A stretch of DNA of 40,892 bases from Flavobacteriaceae bacterium (lineage in GTDB: Bacteria > Bacteroidota > Bacteroidia > Flavobacteriales > Flavobacteriaceae): contig JAPORT010000147.1 in assembly GCA_026710085.1 (NCBI GenBank), positions 1 through 40,892 of the forward strand. The letters run 5' to 3'. The translations under genes were made by a program, and so were the position numbers. The notes beneath the pieces are model-generated. The model did no database searches. It was not told the origin of the DNA and saw only the letters and a list, made by a program, of their open reading frames with translations. Each line of letters begins with the position of its first letter. Positions within the stretch are counted from its first letter, which is position 1. This document shows positions 35,042 to 40,892 of the stretch, piece after piece.

Positions 35042-35816
35042 AACATATAGCAGAGAGCCCCACTATTGTACAGTAAATAGCAAAATATTTTAATTGACTT
35101 TGGACCACCAAATGAACCATCCAAATACAAGCAAAAATACCCGTTAAAAGACTCGAAACAAAACCGATCACTAAAGGAAACCATGCAACGGTTAATTCTA
35201 TTGAATTAGCATTGATTATCGAATGAAGCATGCTGCCAAATATGATGGGAATGACCATCAAAAAGGAAAATTCAGTAATGGATTTTCGATCTGATTTCAA
35301 CATAATTCCAGTTGCTATTGTTGCTCCGCTTCGAGAAATACCAGGCAAAATGGCTATTGCTTGACTGATTCCCATGATGATGGTGTCTAGGTGCGTCAAA
35401 TCTCTTTTTGAGTTTTTAATTCGATCACTCAAAAACAATACCATTGCGGTTAACAAAAGCATTATTCCAACTAATATGATGTTTTGATGATATACTGAAC
35501 GAATCAAATCTTCTAAAAAAAAACCAACCAATATCGCAGGGATCATGGATATGAAAATTTTAGTGGCAAAATCGATACTCTTCTGATCTCCTTTAAGAAT
35601 TCTGAGCAACTGACCATATATTGTTTTACGTAAAACAATCATGGTACTCATAGCCGTCGCTAAGTGTAAGGTTAAAGTGAAAAACAAACTTTCTTTAGCT
35701 AATAAATCAATACCAAAAATAGCCTTTGACAATTCGATATGTCCTGAAGATGATACAGGTAAAAATTCAGTGATTCCCTGGATTATTCCAAGAAGCAAAG
35801 CTTCAAAAAAATTCAT
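35028..35816 (-). CDS. uppP: Undecaprenyl-diphosphatase
   Basis: The 262-residue membrane enzyme recycles undecaprenyl pyrophosphate to the lipid carrier used for peptidoglycan and surface glycans. The two signature motifs are present: GIIQGITEFLPVSSSGHIEL near the start and LPGISRSGATIATG in the middle, holding the catalytic Glu, His and Arg. About eight hydrophobic segments fit the BacA/UppP topology. Its ATG overlaps the DUF3098 stop by 4 bp (ATGA) and its end overlaps truB, so it is translationally linked to both. Confidence 0.96.
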   Translation of the reverse strand: MNFFEALLLGIIQGITEFLPVSSSGHIELSKAIFGIDLLAKESLFFTLTLHLATAMSTMIVLRKTIYGQLLRILKGDQKSIDFATKIFISMIPAILVGFFLEDLIRSVYHQNIILVGIMLLLTAMVLFLSDRIKNSKRDLTHLDTIIMGISQAIAILPGISRSGATIATGIMLKSDRKSITEFSFLMVIPIIFGSMLHSIINANSIELTVAWFPLVIGFVSSLLTGIFACIWMVHLVVQSQLKYFAIYCTIVGLSAICYEIF

Positions 35817-36058
35817 TTACTAGTTTTGGATTTTGCTAAAATCGAAAAAACAGCTAAAACAAATCCACACAAAACAATTGTGGGAGCCAAACGAATCCTT
35901 TGAAAGTTGAAAATTTTTGGATTAAACACATTAGGATCCTCACTCCCACCCCCAACCATCAAGGAAAATCCAAACACTATCAGTAATAATGCAATTCCTA
36001 AAATCTGATAGTTCCGTTTGCTAAAGAGGAGTTGGTATTTGTTTTTCTGTCTGCCCAT
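35813..36058 (-). CDS. DUF3098 small membrane protein
   Basis: The 81-residue protein starts MGRQKNKYQLLFSKRNY, then has two membrane helices, YQILGIALLLIVFGFSLMVG and APTIVLCGFVLAVFSILA, joined by a short loop GGSEDPNVFNPKIFNFQRIR. This is the DUF3098 pattern, found in Bacteroidota between ftsX and uppP; the function is unknown, but the neighbours suggest an envelope or division role. The ATG at 36058 is preferred: it lies 7 bp after the ftsX stop and gives the family's usual length; an in-frame ATG at 36085 lies inside ftsX. Confidence 0.88.
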   Translation of the reverse strand: MGRQKNKYQLLFSKRNYQILGIALLLIVFGFSLMVGGGSEDPNVFNPKIFNFQRIRLAPTIVLCGFVLAVFSILAKSKTSK

Positions 36059-36065
36059 GTTGATC

Positions 36066-36953
36066 TTAAAATTTGTAAGCATCAACCGTTCTGATTCTCA
36101 GATAATAACTTGTGGTCATATACGAACTGATTCCCGTGATGAACAAGCTAATCATAGGTATCGATATCAGTAAAACACCCACTTCAATGATATTATTCAT
36201 TAGATTTAACTGCGGAAACAAGGTTTGTAAAAAATGAACCATGAGAGCCAATGAAACAATAGTGAGAATCGATGCAATCACCCCCAACCATAAATTTCGA
36301 TGAACGAAAGGTTTTCTTATGAAAGATTTAGGAGCACCAACTAGTTGCATTGTTTTGATGACAACCCTTTTGGAATAAATTGAAAGTTTCACGGTTGTAT
36401 TAATCATGACCATAGTTAAAAACAAAAAGAAACCTACAATGACAATCAGCACAAAAATGATTTTTGAAAAATTATTTCCTAAGACATTCAATACTGATGA
36501 ATTGTAGACTATTTCTTGGACGAGAGGAAACAAGCCTAGTAATTCAGATTTTTTCATTTCCAAACTATCGATGGTGACAAATGAAGCGTGGAATTGAATT
36601 TCAAAAGAACTCTGCAATGGATTATGTCCTAAAAATTCAATAAAGTCTTCTCCGATGACCTCCGCAAATTCTTCAGCTGCCTGCTCTTTAGAAATATAAT
36701 TGAGTGTTTTGATAACTGGATCGATTTCCAAAAAATTTCGAATTTCATTGATTTCAAAAGGAGTGATCTGATCGCTGAGATAGACTGAAAAAGATATTTC
36801 TTCTTTGACTTGATTGGCCAAATTTTTCGTATTGATTAATAACAAGCCAAGAACTCCTAAAAAAAATAACACCAACCAAATACCGATGATTACTGAAATT
36901 TGCCTGGTAATGATTCGACCAGTATAACCTCTTATTTTCTGTGATTGGTTCAA
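36066..36953 (-). CDS. ftsX: Cell-division ABC transporter permease FtsX
   Basis: The 295-residue protein has a cytoplasmic start, a first helix (VIIGIWLVLFFLGVLGLLLI), a periplasmic domain with ISFSVYLSD and INEIRNFLEIDPVIK, then three C-terminal helices; VKLSIYSKRVVIKTMQLVGAP and FIRKPFVHRNLWLGVIAS are the FtsX signature. It would pass signals from FtsE to cell-wall hydrolases. The start is TTG at 36953: the TAA two codons before it and the lack of an in-frame ATG leave no better choice. It heads the four-gene operon with DUF3098, uppP and truB and is divergent from leuS. Confidence 0.93.
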   Translation of the reverse strand: MNQSQKIRGYTGRIITRQISVIIGIWLVLFFLGVLGLLLINTKNLANQVKEEISFSVYLSDQITPFEINEIRNFLEIDPVIKTLNYISKEQAAEEFAEVIGEDFIEFLGHNPLQSSFEIQFHASFVTIDSLEMKKSELLGLFPLVQEIVYNSSVLNVLGNNFSKIIFVLIVIVGFFLFLTMVMINTTVKLSIYSKRVVIKTMQLVGAPKSFIRKPFVHRNLWLGVIASILTIVSLALMVHFLQTLFPQLNLMNNIIEVGVLLISIPMISLFITGISSYMTTSYYLRIRTVDAYKF

Positions 36954-37054
36954 TTCTTAAATCAAAAGCAGAGGCTAAATTAAGGGATTTTAAATCCTCT
37001 ATTCCATCATCTAAAGACTTTAATAACTTTAAGTTTGCACTTTATTTTCATCCA

Positions 37055-39871
37055 TTGAAGTACGATTTTCAATCCATAGAGACAAAATGGGAGAGATATT
37101 GGAAAGAAAACAAAACTTTTCAAGTGTCTCATGAATCAAAAAAACCCAAGTATTACGTACTGGATATGTTTCCCTACCCCTCAGGAGCTGGTTTGCATGT
37201 GGGGCATCCACTAGGATACATTGCTAGTGATATTATAGCTCGTTATAAAAGGCATCTAGGATTTAATGTGCTACATCCTCAGGGATTTGACTCTTTTGGA
37301 TTACCCGCTGAGCAATATGCCATTCAAACGGGTCAACACCCAGCCAAAACCACTAAAGAAAATATTCAACGATACAAAGAACAACTGAATCGATTAGGAT
37401 TTTCTTTTGATTGGTCTCGAGAAGTACAAACCTCCTCTCCCAATTATTACAAATGGACTCAATGGATTTTTTTACTTCTGTTTGATCATTACTATGATTT
37501 AAGTAACGACAAAGCTCAGTCGATTGAATCTTTAATTCAACAGTTCAATACACAAGGAAATGAACAGATACATGCAGTATGCAATGAAGATACCCCCAGA
37601 TTTACAAATCAACAATGGAAATCCTATACTTGGAAAAAACAGCAAGAAATACTTTTAAAATACCGTTTGACTTATTTATCTGAAGCCGATGTGAATTGGT
37701 GTCCCGACTTAGGATGTGTCCTTGCCAATGATGAAGTTATTGATGGGGTTTCTGAAAGAGGTGGATATCCTGTTTTTCGTAAAAAAATGAAACAATGGAG
37801 CATGCGAATTACAGCTTATGCCAAAAGGCTTTTAAAGGATTTGGATCACATTGATTGGCCAGGACCCGTCAAAGAAATGCAACGAAATTGGATTGGTCAA
37901 TCTCAAGGGTTTAGAATCCAATTTCAAGTATTACATCATCAAGAAAACATCAACGTTTACACAACGCGACCTGATACCCTATTTGGTGTGACTTTTATGA
38001 CTCTTGCACCTGAATTAGACATTGTCAAACAAATCACGACTTCTGAAAATAAACTAGTTGTTGAAAATTATATTGAAAAAGCATCTAAAAAACGGATGTT
38101 AGATCGATTAGTTCATGCAAAAAAAATAAGTGGTGTTTTTACGGGGAGTTTTGCCCTACATCCATTGAACAATCAAAAGTTACCAATCTGGATTTCAGAT
38201 TATGTTTTAGCTGATTATGGAACCGGAGCGATTATGGGTGTACCTGCTGGCGATCAACGAGATCACGCCTTTGCAACTCATTTTAATTTACCCATAGTAC
38301 ATATTTTTGAAGGGGTAGATACTTCTTCAGAAGCATTTGTAGACAAAGAGGGATTTACCTATCAAAATTCCGACCTATTAAATGGTATGGCGTTTAAAGA
38401 TGGCTATGCGACAATCATTGACCGACTAGAATCCGATGGCATTGGCAAACAAGTGACCCATTTTAAAATCAATGATGCTGTTTTTGCCCGTCAGCGTTAT
38501 TGGGGAGAGCCTATTCCTATTTACTATAATGAAGGCATCCCCGTTCCCATTGATTCTCAATATCTTCCACTAATCTTGCCAGATATTGAAAAGTATTTAC
38601 CCACTCCACAAGGAGATCCGCCACTAGGAAATGCAAAAAAGTGGGCTTGGGATACTCATCATCATCGGATCGTTGCAAATGACTTAATCGACTTTAAAAC
38701 CGTGTTTCCCATCGAACTCAATACAATGCCTGGATGGGCTGGGAGTTCTTGGTATTTTAATCGGTATACTGATGCCAATAATTGTCAAGAATTTGCCAGT
38801 CAAAAAGCCCTTGACTATTGGAAAGAAGTGGATTTGTATATCGGTGGCGTTGAGCATGCCACTGGACACTTACTTTACTCAAGATTTTGGCAAAAATTTT
38901 TAGCTGATCTGGGATTGGTCCCATTTCAAGAATATGCCACCAAGTTAATTAATCAGGGCATGATTTTAGGGACATCCGCTTTTGTTTATCGCCAAAAAGA
39001 CACTCAAGTTTATGTTTCAAAAAATTTATTGGATCCCAAAGAAACTTATCATCAAATCCGTATCGAAGTTGATTTAATTTCATCTTCTAATGAATTGAAT
39101 ATTGAAAAACTCAAAGAGTGGCAACCACAGTTTCAGGATGGAAAGTTTGTTTTGGAAAATGGAAAATACATCGTGGGAAGAGAAGTTGAAAAGATGTCTA
39201 AGTCTAAATTTAATGTGGTCAATCCTGATCAAATCTGTCATGAATATGGAGCTGATACATTGAGAATGTATGAAATGTTTTTGGGACCGATTGATCAAGC
39301 CAAACCTTGGAACACAGCTGGAATTAGTGGTGTCCATAACTTTTTAAAAAAGTTTTTGCGTTTATTCTATAAGAATCAGGAGTGGTTCGTAATAGATCAC
39401 CCACCCCATCAAGAAGAACTTAAAGTGTTGCATCAAGCCATCAAAAATGTCACTCGTGATATTGAGCGATATTCTTTCAATACTTGCGTATCAAGTTTTA
39501 TGATTGCCTGTAATAAACTAACAGAATTAAGGTGTCATTCTCTGGAAATACTCAAACCTTTAACTGTTTTGCTTTCACCTTTTGCACCACATATTGCAGA
39601 GGAAATATGGGAAAAATTAGGAAATCAACACAGCATTGCTTATGAACCGTATCCGATTCATTCTGAAGAGTACTTAATCGAAAATACCAAAGAGTACCCC
39701 ATTTCATTTAATGGAAAAAAAAGATTTACAAAAACTATGGAGTTGAACCTTTCAAAAGACGAAATTGAGCATTTGATATTATCTGATGCTCGTTTGGAAA
39801 AATATCTCGATGGAAAACCAATCAAAAAAATCATTATTGTTCCCAATAAAATTGTGAACATTGTCCTATGA
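37055..39871 (+). CDS. leuS: Leucyl-tRNA synthetase
   Basis: The 938-residue class I enzyme charges tRNA-Leu. The chosen start, TTG at 37055, gives KYDFQSIETKWERYWKENKT, the normal family beginning; a GTG at 36941 would add 38 odd residues and overlap ftsX. Motifs: the HIGH motif as HVGHPLGY after DMFPYPSGAGL, CP1 editing domain TTRPDTLFGVTFM with DYGTGAIMGVPAGDQRD, and KMSKSKFNVVNPD as KMSKS. An insertion before YLSEADVNWCPDLG is typical of Bacteroidota LeuS. No T-box or leader peptide was seen in the 101 bp to ftsX. Confidence 0.96.
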   Translation: MKYDFQSIETKWERYWKENKTFQVSHESKKPKYYVLDMFPYPSGAGLHVGHPLGYIASDIIARYKRHLGFNVLHPQGFDSFGLPAEQYAIQTGQHPAKTTKENIQRYKEQLNRLGFSFDWSREVQTSSPNYYKWTQWIFLLLFDHYYDLSNDKAQSIESLIQQFNTQGNEQIHAVCNEDTPRFTNQQWKSYTWKKQQEILLKYRLTYLSEADVNWCPDLGCVLANDEVIDGVSERGGYPVFRKKMKQWSMRITAYAKRLLKDLDHIDWPGPVKEMQRNWIGQSQGFRIQFQVLHHQENINVYTTRPDTLFGVTFMTLAPELDIVKQITTSENKLVVENYIEKASKKRMLDRLVHAKKISGVFTGSFALHPLNNQKLPIWISDYVLADYGTGAIMGVPAGDQRDHAFATHFNLPIVHIFEGVDTSSEAFVDKEGFTYQNSDLLNGMAFKDGYATIIDRLESDGIGKQVTHFKINDAVFARQRYWGEPIPIYYNEGIPVPIDSQYLPLILPDIEKYLPTPQGDPPLGNAKKWAWDTHHHRIVANDLIDFKTVFPIELNTMPGWAGSSWYFNRYTDANNCQEFASQKALDYWKEVDLYIGGVEHATGHLLYSRFWQKFLADLGLVPFQEYATKLINQGMILGTSAFVYRQKDTQVYVSKNLLDPKETYHQIRIEVDLISSSNELNIEKLKEWQPQFQDGKFVLENGKYIVGREVEKMSKSKFNVVNPDQICHEYGADTLRMYEMFLGPIDQAKPWNTAGISGVHNFLKKFLRLFYKNQEWFVIDHPPHQEELKVLHQAIKNVTRDIERYSFNTCVSSFMIACNKLTELRCHSLEILKPLTVLLSPFAPHIAEEIWEKLGNQHSIAYEPYPIHSEEYLIENTKEYPISFNGKKRFTKTMELNLSKDEIEHLILSDARLEKYLDGKPIKKIIIVPNKIVNIVL

Positions 39872-39970
39872 CTCAAACGATATTTTTTTCTTTTAAAAAT
39901 CAAAGATTCATAATCACTGCCGTCAAATTTTAAGTTCAAAGTGCCCAAGCCATGTTTGAATCATACCGTC

Positions 39971-40252
39971 ATGTCTGATTTTTGGATTGAAGTCATCGGT
40001 GTCATAGCTGCCATTTTAACCACAGCTTCATTCGTGCCTCAGGCGTATAAAATTTACAAATACCAAATATCTGATGGCATTTCACTCACCATGTATTTTG
40101 TCATGTTGATAGGCGTTTCTATTTGGCTGATTTATGGCATTTTGCTTGGGAAATTTGCCATTATATTGGCAAATACGATTACCCTTATCGTTCAGTTTTT
40201 CATTATCTATCACAAATTAAAACACTTAAAATCTAAAGCTGAAAAATTATAA
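39971..40252 (+). CDS. SemiSWEET sugar transporter
   Basis: The 93-residue membrane protein has three helices: EVIGVIAAILTTASFVPQ, a second with SLTMYFVMLIGVSIWLIYG and a third with ILANTITLIVQFFIIY. The FVPQAYKIYK stretch with its PQ motif and SDGISLTMYF are the usual SemiSWEET signature; two copies form a pore for facilitated mono- or disaccharide passage. The ATG at 39971 is preferred to an in-frame GTG at 39941. It follows leuS by 99 bp on the same strand. The specific sugar cannot be read. Confidence 0.93.
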   Translation: MSDFWIEVIGVIAAILTTASFVPQAYKIYKYQISDGISLTMYFVMLIGVSIWLIYGILLGKFAIILANTITLIVQFFIIYHKLKHLKSKAEKL

Positions 40253-40345
40253 TTTTGGAATTCTATAAAGGATGGGGGAAATCGATTTAAAATCAATCTT
40301 TAAAAACAGTTACATGATGTCTTAGTGCATACAAGTCCAAATTTT

Positions 40346-40534
40346 ATGGGCAAGTTTTGTTTCATCAGTGAAGATTCAGGTTCTTTTGAACAATTAAAAG
40401 GTAATATCGCTTTGATTAATGACCACAGTAGTGGAATTCTTGTTCATGGTGTTTATAGTAGACACAACCTAAAAAAAATTCAAGATGCTGCTTCCATTTT
40501 TTTAGCCCCCCCAAGACTTTTTCTTATTCACTAA
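40346..40534 (+). CDS. Short hypothetical ORF of 62 codons
   Basis: From an ATG at 40346 the frame reads MGKFCFISEDSG, EQLKGNIALINDHSSG, ILVHGVYSRHNLKKI and AASIFLAPPRLFLIH. Its composition looks protein-like, yet it matches no family I know and could be a fragment of a longer gene. It is the only frame of interest between SemiSWEET and the broken transposase. The remaining bases of the 40253-40665 stretch show no tRNA or strong terminator. Confidence 0.3.
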   Translation: MGKFCFISEDSGSFEQLKGNIALINDHSSGILVHGVYSRHNLKKIQDAASIFLAPPRLFLIH

Positions 40535-40665
40535 AAATATAGATAGTCGCTCCTTAAAAAGCCCAAATGTAGCCTCTAGTCCTTTTATATGCGGGATTGA
40601 ATGGTTCCATTCTAGTTTTTAAATCTGCAAGGAAATGCGTCTTTTGGTCTCAAAACCTTACAGAA

Positions 40666-40892
40666 ATGATCCAAAAAGTAGCTCCCAAACAGCCCCAATG
40701 ATTGGACTCGGAATTCAAAAATATTCTCAATCCAAAACACAAGATCAAGTTGCTGGCTGATGCGATCGACTGATCTCCTTTTGAAAATGCCTTGGAGCCC
40801 TTGTCTACCAAAACAGGCCGTCCGGCACATCCCATTCGGGTGATGGTGGGTTGTTGGATGCTGAAACGACTCGACCATCGAGGCGATGAAAC
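40666..40892 (+). pseudogene. DUF772/IS5-group transposase, 5' part, with in-frame stops
   Basis: The frame from the ATG at 40666 to the window edge contains KNILNPKHKIKLLADAID, then SPFENALEPL and STKTGRPAHPIRVMVG, which matches the N-terminal DUF772 domain of IS5/IS1182-group transposases (NPKHELxxLADxIDW-SxFE...GRPAKPIRLMVGLLILKxLxNLSDE). Two TGA codons interrupt it: 40699-40701 and 40771-40773, the latter exactly where the family has a conserved Trp after AID. Both could be TGG-to-TGA changes. Other genes here end in TGA and use TGG for Trp, so recoding is ruled out and this copy is dead. The 3' part lies outside the window. Confidence 0.75.

Noticed and set aside
40666..40892. Recoding of TGA as Trp
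   Set aside because: uvrA, the unknown gene at 3143-4564, bcp and nadB end at TGA, and all their Trp codons are TGG. The TGA codons in the transposase are therefore mutations.

Overview
This 40.9 kb window is AT-rich and almost certainly comes from a member of the Bacteroidota. Evidence: a DUF3098 gene between ftsX and uppP, ftsE and ftsX lying far apart, a YfhO-type membrane protein beside a polysaccharide flippase, the typical Bacteroidota form of LeuS, two Tat-exported Gfo/Idh/MocA oxidoreductases, no Shine-Dalgarno pattern before genes, and promoter -7 matches of the TAnnTTTG type. Several genes (mnmE, ftsX, leuS) appear to start at TTG. The class is uncertain; Cytophagia or Saprospiria would fit.

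Layout. Bases 1-2140 are an accessory, decaying region: the 3' tail of an unidentified ORF, an ISAs1-like transposase remnant, an intact-looking HEPN toxin gene with a degenerate MNT partner, and three broken small genes on the minus strand. Bases 2147-8761 hold an MBL-fold hydrolase, a large conserved gene of unknown function, a 1-Cys PrxQ/Bcp peroxiredoxin, an endonuclease III without iron-sulfur cysteines, and UvrA. Bases 9126-13045 encode a flippase and a YfhO-like protein in one overlapping minus-strand unit. Bases 13341-17482 carry a GNAT-like protein, MnmE and a Gfo/Idh/MocA oxidoreductase. Bases 17529-27093 are all minus strand: QueG, an M19 dipeptidase lipoprotein, RuvB, GyrB, AsnB and an amidohydrolase lipoprotein. 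Bases 27435-30876 carry FtsE, KdsA and a second Tat oxidoreductase. A de novo NAD operon (nadA-nadB-nadC, minus) follows, then ftsX-DUF3098-uppP-truB (minus), leuS and a SemiSWEET transporter (plus). The window ends in the 5' part of a broken DUF772-type transposase gene.

How the genes work together. Most are housekeeping. UvrA, Nth and RuvB serve DNA repair; MnmE, QueG, TruB and LeuS serve tRNA modification and charging; KdsA, UppP, the flippase, YfhO and FtsEX serve the envelope; NadABC makes the pyridine ring precursor of NAD. No tRNA, rRNA, CRISPR array or complete IS was found.

The best leads are (a) the HEPN/MNT pair in which the toxin motif is intact but the antitoxin's nucleotidyltransferase motif has gone, (b) a diverged ~130 bp repeat present twice in opposite orientation 20 kb apart, with a short ORF whose differences between copies look synonymous, (c) the cluster-less Nth, and (d) the large unknown protein at 3143-4564. 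I see no clear new multi-gene system.
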